From contig WPIO01000008.1 in the NCBI GenBank assembly GCA_009760855.2, positions 11,302,501 through 11,366,500 on the forward strand: DNA of 64,000 bases. Direction: 5' to 3'. The notes beneath the pieces are model-generated. The model saw only the letters and a list, made by a program, of their open reading frames with translations. It was not told the DNA's origin and did not search any database. Every line of letters starts with the position of its first letter. Within the stretch, counting starts at the first letter, position 1. This stretch comes from Cristatella mucedo. Lineage: Eukaryota > Bryozoa > Phylactolaemata > Cristatellidae. Below are positions 11,877-22,228 of this stretch, piece by piece. Both the position numbers and the translations under genes were made by a program.

Positions 11877-12398
11877 ATGACCCTTCATTGCGAACAGAGA
11901 TTGCTGGCTTCCTTCGTGGTATTCGTTTGTTTTGTTCAACATGAAACAGCAACTGCAGATTGTCTGCCACAGTCATACAATTAAGTCGAAAACGATTATG
12001 TCAGAGGAATATTTTTGATTAAATGCCAGTTTTTTGGCAAGCACGTATAATTTTCAGATTTTTAACTGCCTGCGGTTTAAACTATCAATCAGATAATACG
12101 GATTCAAGTTTGATCCTGGCGACCATTTTACGTTGTAGGTGGTCGTACGCGAAACTTGGAACTTCGAGTTGGACAAGCCAAAAATACGGACGCATCAGGA
12201 CGCTTTACTAACCCGTTGTGTTTTATGAGGTCACAAGCTCTTGCAGTGAATGTGCTCGAGGCGTATAGGTGCCATTATGTCATGCGCGGTCGCTTTGTTT
12301 CTATTCAAATGATCCAGCCAAACAACCTAGATGAATATTTGAGTATTGCTGAGGTGTACATTTATGGTTATCCCATTGCCAACTCATCCAGCCCATAA
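11877..12398 (+). pseudogene. F-type lectin-like (fucolectin) gene fragment, copy 1
   Basis: Segment a (11877-11984) starts with ATG and reads MTLHCEQRLLASFVVFVCFV, which looks like a signal peptide, then a stop. Segment b (12117-12398) reads WRPFYVVGGRTRNLELRVGQ, then NPLC, then MRGRFVSIQMIQ and LSIAEVYIYG before two stops. NLE(V)RVG...NPLC...GR(Y)VS(I/V)Q...L.(L)CEV.VYG is the C-terminal half pattern of F-type lectins, fucose-binding secreted proteins. The N-terminal half with the Ca/fucose-binding residues is not present in order, and the frame breaks just upstream at a tga (12111). Segment b could be a functional last exon (acceptor-like tag at 12136-12138) or a relic. Confidence 0.5.
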
Positions 12399-13194
12399 TA
12401 AGAGCGTGCATGCAGGGCCTACGATGCTAATTTCTACTTGCTCTCCAGATCAACGTAATCTTACATACCTATTGCTCGATGCCGCACTAAACCTAAACTA
12501 AAATGTCAAGGCCTAAGGTGCCACAAGCCTATTCAGAGTATGAGTGCCGCAATATTTCATGTTTACTTGGGCTATATTAAGACAAGATCTAGAGCTAATA
12601 AAATTTGAAAAAGCAGCAACAACTTCTCTCTCAATGTACAATAATTGATGCGTATGAAAAGGCAAGCTAGTGGGCCAAGAGGGCTAATAGTAAAAAAAAA
12701 AACATTCTTTTTTCTATTTTTCAATTTTAAATGCACTCACTTCATCATAACATTGCTGCAAAAAGTAGGTCATCATTGACAAACATTTTTTTGACTGATT
12801 TTTAATAAATGATAAGAACTCACTAGTTCTACCCCTAGCTTGTTTAGCTTGAAAAGACGTGTCGCTTTTGAAATGGAATACTTAATAAACGTAAATGCAT
12901 TTCCATAGTAAATAATGCATACATTTTAGCCCAACAGGATCCCTAGTTCCTTAGTATGCTTTCATAACATGCTCCTTTGAGAGTGAATGTTAGTTTATTC
13001 ATTTAGGTAAAGGTGAACCTGGGCCTTCGCCGTGCGACTGCGAGCGTTAAGCATCTGACCCGTTCCTAGGGAAGCCATATTGATTGCTAATTAGTACTGG
13101 CGAGACTTCTGTTTAGATGATGGTACAACGGCTGGTGAAATTAAGCAATAATTTAGCGCCCACCAAGCAACGAAGATTTCTACAAGCTGCCTCC

Positions 13195-14330
13195 GGGCTG
13201 TGGCAAACTAGTGCATCTCTGTCTGTAACTCCACAAAGCCGCGAGGACTAAGTGGGTGTTTTCTATAGAGCACTCAAAGCCTAAGCGGCTTTAGGTACGC
13301 ATTCGGTAGCCAACAGACTTCATCTCACGTAACAAAGAGAAAACAGTGAGAAAAATAGCAGAGTCAGGAGAGCAATTGAGACAGTGAGTAGCATGGAAGT
13401 AGCAGCTCAGGACGGCTGGAAAGGATGTGCCACAGTCGGCAGCAGGTGAGTAGATGTCGTTTTGTAAGAACTGTGGAAGTGAGCTCCAAAGTCTATGACC
13501 TGCAGAGCAAAAACGTCTGTCACCAAGGGCATTTAGGTGAAGTAACGGAAAGCTAGTTTATTCCTAATAGAGTACCTGAAGGAATGACGATCCTGAAACT
13601 GGTGCAGCAGTTCAGCTAGGTATGACGGAGCCAAGCTGTAGTGGGCCTTGTGGGTCAGCGTAAGAACTTACTCTGGATCCTTTAATCAATTGAAAGCTAT
13701 CGGAGCTCCTTCAGCGAAGGAGACACATGTTAAAACCTCTGGTATATTATAACTAGCACTGCAGCCATACTCATCACCACCTGCAGTGAACTAGTGGCTT
13801 TTTCGGTAGCCCAGCCAATAATGGAATTGCAGTAATCTAGCCGAGATAAAACCAGGGAGCTACTTAAATGTTTTGCAAGCCACCGCGGTAGACTGTCCCT
13901 AATCTTAGATATGGGTCACACCGGATGGCTAGCTGTGAAGAAAGTTTCCTTAATGAAACTTTAAAAATTTCAGCAGTTTTCAAAGATGAAGCCTAAATTC
14001 ACAGCATATGGTGACGGTCGCACATCACTTTTACCTGTTAAAAGAGCACTGTCTTCTAATCTAGCCATCTTGAGGTGCCCAACGTTCAGTTTTATCGTCA
14101 AAGTTTAAGGAAATTTACTGACATCCAGGATCGAAAATCGGCAAGGTAAGCATTCAGTTTATCAGTCACTGCAGAAGATTCTGACGGTTAAATCGGAAAA
14201 TACACTTCTTGAGTATCGTCAGCATAAAAGTAATAGCCTACTCCATTGGATTGGGCCGAATTACCTTTCCTAAAGGGTCAGTATAAATGAGGAACCCTAG
14301 TTATGGCCAACGGTCGACTTTTCACTTAAC
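13195..14330 (-). mobile_element. LINE-B copy inserted in duplication copy 1
   Basis: A second non-LTR family. The 3' end is 'CTCTGTCTGTAACTCCACAA' ... 'GCACTCAAAGCCTAAGCGGC' in + orientation. Further in, the minus strand reaches an F-Y-A-D-D-T-Q box (near 14210-14230). Coding frames are broken. It interrupts the segmental duplication, whose halves resume at about 14632. Confidence 0.75.
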
Positions 14331-14630
14331 GCTGAGACGCGGTGAGTGAGCTACTACTACAGCGCACAAGGGTAGACAGCGCTTTGAACGTACATTGTAT
14401 TGGTTTGAAGCCGAGTGGTTGATATGGCGAACGCAGGGAGGCAGGGAGGCTCTTACTGATACGCCGAAGCAGGCCCGCCAGTAGCGCATTGACTAATGGT
14501 GACATCGCACCTCCTGCTAAGCAGAGCCTGTTTTGAGTAGCGTATCCGAGGACAGCTCATGTCCAGTCATGCCGAATATATCGAAGGAGTAGCCGAAGGT
14601 GTTACCTAAAAGTTAGTAAAGGTCCACGCC
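14331..14630. other. Sequence inserted between duplication halves, unassigned
   Basis: Absent from duplication copy 2. It follows the LINE-B body and may be its decayed 5' part. Confidence 0.35.
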
Positions 14631-15079
14631 ACCGCGCTTGGAGTCAAGCGATGCCGCTCTCTAGCGCTGGGAGGAGTGACTGTACGATGCACGGCCGCGG
14701 TTAGCGAGTGCGTCATGCAGCCGGCTCGAAAAGAACTGGTCGTCACTTGCAGATGACTTCGGAGACAGCTGCGCAGGCTGCTTTTCTAAACGAAAAAAGC
14801 TAAGGTCTATTTAAAACGTAGCTGCCTTACTATTAAAGGTTGACCGGATGCATATGCTCCAATTTGTTCGAGCCCGAACATTCTAAATACAAGCTCCAAT
14901 GCTGATTCATGATATCGTCATGGATTTTGTCGGATGTTGGCTTAGTAACTAGTGCACAGCAGATCATCTCTCTGGAGAATTTAGTGCAACAGCTTGTGAA
15001 AATAATTCGCAAACAACTAACCCGAAGAACCCTTATTAATCTCCATTTGATGATCGTACTGCGAATAATGCGATGGAAT

Positions 15080-15230
15080 GTGTCTCTGTCTGTAATAACT
15101 CCGCAAAGCCAGAAAGACTAAGTGGTTGTTACGCTAGAGGGGTCTGTTTATTGAACACTCAAAGCCTAAGCGGCTCTCTGTGGGCATACAGCAGCCAGCA
15201 GACTCCATCACACAAAACAAAATTAATTTG
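15080..15230 (-). mobile_element. LINE-B 3'-end fragment
   Basis: 'CTCTGTCTGTAATAACTCCG', 'AGACTAAGTGGTTGTTACGC' and 'GAACACTCAAAGCCTAAGCG' match the LINE-B 3' end at 13.2 kb. Confidence 0.75.
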
Positions 15231-15261
15231 AGAAGCATAAGCTGAGCCAGCTTATGCTTCT
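15231..15261. repeat. Perfect 14-bp inverted repeat, 3-nt loop
   Basis: AGAAGCATAAGCTG, loop AGC, CAGCTTATGCTTCT. It sits at the edge of the LINE-B fragment. Confidence 0.9.
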
Positions 15262-15418
15262 AAGTGCAGGAGAGCTGTGCGAGCTGGACGCTGAAGACGC
15301 TGGACGCTGAGCGCGAAGAAGATTTACCAGCCTGACCAGGGAGCATTGGGCACGAGCCAGCAGCGAGAAAAACTCGGAGAATCAATGTCGGGAGTGTGAT
15401 CTTGGTACTGCGCACGAT

Positions 15419-15420
<2 letters not shown>

Positions 15421-15459
<39 letters not shown>

Positions 15460-15530
15460 CATATATATGCATATATATATATGTGTGCATATATATATAT
15501 ATATGCAAATAAATATATTTATTTATTTAT
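15421..15530. repeat. (AC)n and (TA)n microsatellite
   Basis: ACACAC run, then alternating TATATA with ATGCAT interruptions. Confidence 0.95.
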
Positions 15531-15589
15531 ATTTATCGCGTTGCGTTGACATTAGGGATAAGCGAATCGTACGGCCGTCACCATACCGA

Positions 15590-16925
15590 ATTCCACATGA
15601 CTTCCAGTAGCAGTAGCTGCAGATAACAAAGGAGATGCTTGAACAGGGGGATCATAGAGGAGGATCGAGAAAGATCGAACAGGGTACTTATTAGGTTCAA
15701 GAGGATCGAGGTGGCTCGAGATGGGGATCTTGGAGCACTCGAGCAGCTATTGATGTACGCCCGTAGCGGTGGTACTCAAAAAAACGATGTCACCCTGTGA
15801 CTTTGCATCGACTACCGTCAGGTGAATTCTCTACTGCGGGTAGATGCCTCCCCAATGCCGTGCATCAAAGACCTCATCGATCGGTTGCGACAGGCCCGAT
15901 TTATTATCACCCTGGATCTCACAAAAGGATTCGCGAACATTCCGGTAGCCAAGAATTGCCAGCACGTGGCCACCTTCGCGACGAGCGCGGACGTCTATCA
16001 GTTTCATGATGATGTCCTTGGTCTTCAGGGAGCACGGATGACATTGCCGAGGCTAATGAAACAGGTCATCCAATTACAGGAAACCTTCACTGGCTCATAT
16101 TTACTCGACCTGGTTATATATTACAAAACACGGAAGAAACATTTGGAGCACTGCTGGTAGTGTTGGGGAGACTCTTAAGGTCGGGCCTCGTGGCCAACCC
16201 AGGCAAATGTCAGCTGGCGATGACTCGGTGCTCTTATCTCGGACACGCAGTTTGTAGTGGATCCACGCAGCCTAGCCAATACAAGGTTCAAGTCGTCCAG
16301 AAGTTTCTGGGGCCTCTAGCAAAAACCCACGTACGAGTCTTCTAATGACTGACCGGGTACAACAGACGTTTCATACCAGAGTATGCTGTTTTGGCAGCGC
16401 CACTCGTCTTACCCGGGAAAGCGGCTTTTTTTAGAGTAAGACCTCTGGACAAACGTCTGCTAGCAAGTTTGTCGGACCCTAAAGGAGAAGCTCTGCTCTG
16501 GGCCCGTTCTTCGGAGTCCGGATTTCTTCCGAGAATACTAACTCCGCGTGAATGCATCAGACAGACTTATGGTTGGAGTCTGGAGCTGGCTGGCTGGCCC
16601 AGTCGGTAGTTTATTCCAGCAAACAGTTGCTACCTCGCTAAGGAAGAGCGATATTCAACGGTCGAAAAGGAACGGCTGGCTATAAGGCAAGGCGTGGCGC
16701 AAAAGTCTTAAAGTGCACCTGCTAGGCCACTTTCGGTTTGCCGCGGTAGCAGCGCGTCAGTGGCTGGGCGCTCTGAAAAAGGGCAACGTTCGACTATCCA
16801 GCACGACTATCCAGACTATCCGGAGTCTGCTGTCCCTGCGGCCGTTCGGATGCGTCGTACGGCACGAGGCGAGGAGTTCATCGGGAATGCTGACGGCAGA
16901 GCCCGGCCATAGTCGGCCAACTGTC
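15590..16925 (+). pseudogene. Decayed Ty3/gypsy retrotransposon pol (RT and RNase H)
   Basis: Fragments in changing frames cover reverse transcriptase (RFIITLDLTKGF near 15895; the YLDD box reads YLLDLVIY near 16100; CSYLGHAVCSGS near 16230) and RNase H (YSTVEKERL and DHRALQWL-like remains, 16640-16770). Several frameshifts and the changed catalytic box make it inactive. No LTRs, gag or integrase were recognised. Its GC content is above its surroundings. This is the only LTR-type element recognised in the window. Confidence 0.85.
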
Positions 16926-17156
16926 TAAAGCAGGTCACAGCAGTCGCTGGGCGCAGGAGGTCGGCTCCGGCTTGAGGTAAGATGGATGGACTATGCGAGG
17001 CAACGATGGAGGTACGCGGAGAATGCTGACGACTCAGATGAACGGTATCCAAACTGTCATCAGCTGCCCAGTGGTTTCGGCACGTGCCACTGCTCGGCGG
17101 TGCAAAACCATTCGTGCATAGAATAAAAGGGCCGCCTGGGAAATGCACTTGAGAGA

Positions 17157-17158
17157 TT

Positions 17159-17248
<90 letters not shown>
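17157..17248. repeat. (GA)n microsatellite
   Basis: About 90 bp of GA just downstream of the gypsy remnant. Confidence 0.95.
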
Positions 17249-17250
<2 letters not shown>

Positions 17251-17442
17251 GCTCGGTCGCACTACCCAACCTGACTACAGGTCTTTCTAGAGAGCTGTCA
17301 CAGCTCTTTGTAAACTTTGATCCTCTACATGCTGATTGAGATTCCCTGCTGGTCGGCTGTGACATTGCACGGTCGGTAGGTCAGTGATCTTCTCGCCAGC
17401 TGTGCTCCGGGTCGAGCACAAACAGAAGATGCACACTCACCA

Positions 17443-17585
17443 GATGGTTTGGCTCGGTGGTTATGGTGCTCGCCCCGATCAAGGTCTGACCGAGATCTTC
17501 GGCTCAAACCCCGTGACATATGTGAAGCGCCTGAGTAGAGATTAAATTCTCTTAGGGCTATATACAAATGAATTATATTTTTAAT
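17443..17585 (+). mobile_element. SINE-A copy
   Basis: 'GGCTCGGTGGTTATGGTGCT' (A box), 'TTCGGCTCAAACCCC' (B box), 'ACATATGTGAAGCGCCTGAG', 'TTAAATTCTCTTAGGGC' and TATACAAATGAATTATA. Confidence 0.8.
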
Positions 17586-18149
17586 TATATATTTTTTGAA
17601 AACACTGCAGGTTAGCAGGTATTCACTTGCATCTGATCTAAAAAGAACTGTAGCTAAGCCAAAAAGTCTAGTGTCTGATCAACATTGCCGCCAAAACATT
17701 TGTTGTGCTGACCAGCTGTAATTTTTGGAACTGGAATCACGCTCACCTAAGCCCGTAGCCTTTAAATATTTAATGGGGAGGGCTAAGCCTTGACCCCGTT
17801 TAATGGAAGTGTGACGTCGCTCAGGATATTTGCTTTTCCTGATTGCAATAATTTAACAAGAGCTGATCGGTTATCTTCCAGAATGCGCTCGATTTAATTG
17901 AAGCAACTGAGTAAAATGTGCCAGGTGCTAAAGATATTGTTGATGCTACTTCCTTATTTAATTATTCAATCGATAAAGAAATAATTGCTATCACTGACTG
18001 AAGTTATCAATATAGCACCAATACTCGTTTATGAAAAAATAAAATGGCTGTCACTGTTAGTCATGGTTACAAATGGAAGTCACAATTTCATGTTCTTACG
18101 AGGTATATCTAGACGATTTGAATCAGAAAAGTGTATGGGAGGTCGGCTA
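17586..18149. other. Intergenic, nothing recognised
   Basis: AT-rich with no clear repeat or frame. Confidence 0.5.
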
Positions 18150-19330
18150 GTCTGATGGCGGAGTAGTTCTCCTTGGTACGACTGATTGCATAGGCCAGTA
18201 GACCTGTAAGGACTGAGTTATAGAAGTAAAAACGGGATGTCGCAAATGCACGGACCAACTTCGAGATGGTGTCCCTGTCTAAGCAGGCCCGTACTTTACA
18301 ATATTACGAAGTTTAAACTAGACAGACTTTGCTGCACACTTGATGTCGCTGTCTAGTGAAAGGCCGATTTAGAACGGGACAGCTAAATTTGTGGGAAGAT
18401 TCAACGAAAGATATGCTAAAGAGTATTTTTTTAGCATTAAGCTCTCCAATTTTGCAGTCGCACTTGGTTTTCCCATATCTAGTAAGTTTGTTGTATCATC
18501 ATTTATTTTGAGAAAGTTTGCTGTCCTTCGTTTTTGGATTTCAGCAAGACATTTAGCAAGGGAGTGGCTAGAATTTGAAATGCTGAAGGGCTGGGAGGGA
18601 TCAAAGCAAATGTACAACTGAGTGTCATCTGTACATGAGTAAAAGCCTAGACTGTGCTTGGCAATTATCTCGGTAGGAAGGATGGTATAAACTGTGAAAT
18701 TAAGCGGATCAAGCCCAGAGCCCTGAAGTACCCCGTACTTCAGTGGTTCCGCGGATGACCTGTGACAAGCCACATCAATACTCTAGAGTCTCCCGATTAG
18801 ATAGGAGCTGAACTATTAAAGTGCAGTGCTAGTGATACCCAGGCACTCGAATAGGACTTTCGGACCAATAGTGTCAAACGCGGCCAAAATATCAAGCACA
18901 ACCAGCAGAGACTTTACCAAAGTCTGCATTCCTGAGAAAGTTATTAGACAAACGAAGCAATGCTGACTCTGTGGAGTGATTAGCTTTAAACCAAGACTGA
19001 AACTTACTTGCTAGATTTGGGGTCTCAACATAAGAGTTCGGATGGTCTGCCACAACTCTTTGTAGTTTCTTTGATAATAACGGTAGAAGAAAAGAAGTGT
19101 TGCTTTCTTAATTAACGGTTTATTAACCGCCTTTTTGAAGGGTGCAGAGTTGTGACCCAAAGCTAAGGACATATTTGTTTTGTAAGATGTGCTTAGCAGA
19201 AGCAGATCTATTCATCGTAGAAGTAGGACGCTGGAAACAATGTGTAGGGGGCTAGTAATCTTTTTTAGCTGGAAGATGAATTTCAGGATAAAGTCAATCA
19301 TAGCCTCCTAGAATGTAGGTTGAGGTGCTG

Positions 19331-19398
<68 letters not shown>

Positions 19399-19640
19399 TA
19401 CTGTGGGGTTGTTATTGAGGGACCGGAGTCTAGAGATGAGGCAGCAAAACCTTACGGATAGACTCTCTGATCTTGTCTATATTGCTGACAAAAAAAGCTA
19501 GAGAAGCGATCAGCTAGATCACCATTAGGATCTAGGTAAGGAGCTTACCTGGGAGCGGTTAAGAAGATGTCTATGGTAGTCATCAGCATTTTCGGAAGCG
19601 TTACACAGGCGATGCGTTAATCGTTAGAGTATGAATCGGA
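18150..19640 (-). mobile_element. LINE-A copy reaching furthest 5' into RT
   Basis: The minus strand reads, in order, a linker segment like ADRFSSFF...NIDKIRESI (near 19500), FKKAVNKPLIKKATL (near 19120), YGVLQGSGLDPLNFTVYT and a TDD-containing YADD box (DDTQLYICFDPSQPF, near 18620), then LKINDDTTNLLDMGKPS. Frames are broken throughout. A (GA)n tract at 19331-19394 has expanded inside it. No 3' end is present. Confidence 0.8.
19331..19394. repeat. (GA)n microsatellite inside LINE-A
   Basis: About 64 bp of GA, interrupting the LINE-A copy. Confidence 0.95.
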
Positions 19641-20514
19641 GGCTGGAATTGGCTAAGATGCGCTTTGCATCATCCCTGTATCCTACTATTGAAATTTGAT
19701 AGGTTTAATTAAAAATATGTTTTTTAATGAGTCGCGAAGAGATGAAATTTGGACACCTGCCTTAAGGATTGCCTGATTCGTCAGAAAGAAAATCATAAAG
19801 CGTAAGGCGTGTCGATGACATTAAATTAAGATTTATATGAATATTTTGTGCACTAACAAAACCGGTAGATATTACTTGAATTAGATGTAATTGGTTACAA
19901 CACAATTTGCCTACATTTGAAACGAGAATCTGCTTTCCGTTTCCTTTACACTTGTGCTGACCCGCACGGATTTTTAATTATTGACAATTTACTAGTGAAA
20001 TCTGAGTCTCTCTGTACCATAATTTATACGGTATGAACCTAAGCTAGAATAAGAAAATTATTGTAATGAATAACAGACCGCTCAATGCGAAAGCTTTTGA
20101 AGTAACAGGTAAAGTGCCTTCGATAGTTCAGCAGGGGCTGAAGAAAAGGCAAATTAAACATAAATGGAATTAAAATTAGTTGTGAAAATAATCGGTTTCT
20201 TATCATAGAAACCAGGAGCAATTCTGCTTAATGTCATCGTACGACTACGATCCACGGTCATGATTGAACAATTGAAACTATTCAACTTGATGTGCTGGGT
20301 CTTACGCCGAGCCTGGATTCCGATGTGGGGGAGCGAGACAGGTAAGACTTGCATACGGGGTAAGACCCGAAAGTAATGAATATATATAAGGCACAATTAT
20401 AATATACGTGTTTGACGCAAACTTGGCTGCTGCATGTAGAGCTGAATTAGTACATAATTTCCCAGATAGCAAATGCATTCTCGCCCCGCTCCACTAATTG
20501 GCTATGCAAGCTTG
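19641..20514. other. Intergenic, nothing recognised
   Basis: Overlapping 60- and 80-codon minus-strand frames (20039-20396) lack motifs. Confidence 0.45.
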
Positions 20515-20605
20515 AGGGCCGTGATAGCCCAAGAGGTCAGATGCTCACTCTTCATGACTGAGGTGGTTGGTTCGAATCCTGCAGTGGGCGATCCTGTATT
20601 GCCCA
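20515..20605 (+). mobile_element. SINE-B-like head
   Basis: 'GGCCGTGATAGCCCAAGAGG' resembles an A box and 'GGTTGGTTCGAATCCTGCAG' is a strong B box followed by TGGGCGATCC as in SINE-B. The SINE-B body is absent. It could be a tRNA-like gene remnant, but no cloverleaf is evident. Confidence 0.55.
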
Positions 20606-20927
20606 CCTTTATTGCTGAGCTAGAAAGAAATGTTATCGGATACCTACAGACTAGTGAATATGCTCAGCCGAACATTGCAGTTCGACTGACAGCTGTGGTA
20701 TAATTTCGCTATAAGTAACATAGCAACGTTTGGATTGGCCTTATTAAGGTCTTCATAGAGACCTTGATGAGTTCGTGATTTCTTTACCCGGTTTGATTTC
20801 AACACTCTTTCTGGGATGTGAAAGGAAATTTTGTTTCTTAGATTGTTGCCAGCACCGATCGGCACATTTATAGCGATAGAATAAGAAATGAGTCAGCCTA
20901 ACACATGCACGATCATCAATAATTTTA

Positions 20928-21062
20928 ATCGGAGAGCGTGGTGCTCGCCCCAACCAAGGTCTGACTGAGGTCGTGGGCTAGAGCCCCGAGGCATATGTGA
21001 ATCGCCTGAATAGAGATTAAGTTCTCTTGGGGCGCTCTATAAATGAATTATAATGTTAAATT
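20928..21062 (+). mobile_element. SINE-A copy
   Basis: 'GTGCTCGCCCCAACCAAGGT', 'GGTCGTGGGCTAGAGCCCCG', 'ATCGCCTGAATAGAGATTAA' and 'GTTCTCTTGGGGCGCTCTAT'. The A-box side is partly degraded. Confidence 0.8.
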
Positions 21063-21644
21063 AACAAATAAGTTATTAATTAACGATGAAGGAACAATCA
21101 AGTGCATGGAATGTTCGTATTGAAATGCCAACTTGTCTCGCTATCCAACAGAAGAATTGCTGTGAACATGCAAACCTTAACGACAGCCAAGATTGCTTAG
21201 GTAGAAAGCAATAGTACTCGTGGTAGTGTTAAAAATAATAGGTGTATTAAGTCTACCATCATGTTAAAACCGCATGGCTGGGCTCACGCTTCGCCGAGCC
21301 CTCGTATATTCATGTTGTAGAAGCATGTGAAAGTAAGCAAGAGCCACGTTTGACAAGCATGATGAGAACATATTTAGGAACTCGGTCCCAATGGCTATTT
21401 AAACCCTCATTCATCAATTTTTAAAGTTTTAAAAGTTGCTTTAGCCACGACTTCCATTAACGTGTTCACTTCCAAAGTGATTACATACACAGAGAAAACG
21501 TTGCTCTTAAAATTAACCCTAAAATCTAGACGCTGCACAACAACATGAGAATGAACGCTAGTTTGTAAGTGATAATCAAATTCAAAAAATTCAAAATTCT
21601 AATATTCTGAAGTGACGTTGCTTCTCGGTCGTATAAGGAAAAAT
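21063..21644. other. Intergenic, nothing recognised
   Basis: No frame or repeat identified. Confidence 0.5.
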
Positions 21645-21990
21645 GTATTTGGAAAGGGCACCTTGTTTTCGCCCTATAAAACCTAGGCTCCACATTTACA
21701 CGTGAATCATTCTTAGAGTACGGTGCTAATTGGTGAGCCGTAATGGCTCACTAGGAAAGGTGGCTGCTTTTCACGACCTCGGCATCGAGGTCGTGGGTTC
21801 GAAACCTGCGGTGGGCGATCCCTTATCGCCACTGCAAGCGGTGGTGACAGCCGTAAAGGCTCTTCTGTCGCTATACAAAAAGAGGCTGTTAAATCAGCTA
21901 GTATTTTTTAAGTAGCTAAATTCCTATTGACGGCTATGAATGGAGTTATTCAGAGCCAGAACCTACCAGCTTAACTCTCTTAACTCTGGC
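21645..21990 (+). repeat. Repeat C copy 3, split by SINE-B
   Basis: The left part is 21645-21732 ('ACCTAGGCTCCACATTTACA'); the right part starts at 21914 ('AGCTAAATTCCTATTGACGG'). Copies 1 and 2 are uninterrupted at this point. Confidence 0.7.
21733..21913 (+). mobile_element. SINE-B copy inserted in repeat C
   Basis: tRNA-like head (A-box-like 'GTAATGGCTCACTAGG', B box GGTTCGAAACC), then a body 'GCCACTGCAAGCGGTGGTGA', 'CAGCCGTAAAGGCTCTTCTG', 'TCGCTATACAAAAAGAGGCT' and GTTAAATCAGCTAG with a T-run end. It splits repeat C, whose other copies give the empty site. Confidence 0.85.
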
Positions 21991-22129
21991 AGTGAGGCTG
22001 CAACATTTAACTCCAATGAGGATGAAGTGACAACTTTTTTTACAATAGGAAGCATTGCAATATATGTTGGCTGGATTGTGAAGCAAGTGAAGAAAAACTA
22101 TACGCTCAATTAACTGATTTAATGTATAT

Positions 22130-22228
22130 TTATTATGCATCCTTTGCAGCATTTGTAAAGCTTCTAGATATAGATTAGGCTCTCTTAGGGCGCTACACAA
22201 ATATATGATAATTATTATTGTTATGTAC
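22130..22228 (+). mobile_element. LINE-A tail variant
   Basis: CCTTTGCAGCATTTGTAAAG, hairpin with a GGGCGCTACACAAATATATG end and TTATTATTG. The end is intermediate between the LINE-A and SINE-A tails. Confidence 0.75.

Larger units (their letters stand above)
11877..14950 (+). repeat. Segmental duplication, copy 1
   Basis: Collinear with 25142-26880. Shared landmarks: 'TTGCTGGCTTCCTTCGTGGT' type signal-peptide segment, lectin-like exon, 'TCATCATAACATTGCTGCAA', 'AGCATCTGACCCGTTCCTAG' and 'GGTTAGCGAGTGCGTCATGC'. It is interrupted from about 13195 to 14630 by LINE-B and adjoining sequence absent from copy 2. Confidence 0.85.

Noticed and set aside
16816-17365. Long Leu/Ser-repeat minus-strand frames
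   Set aside because: They are translations of the (GA)n microsatellite.
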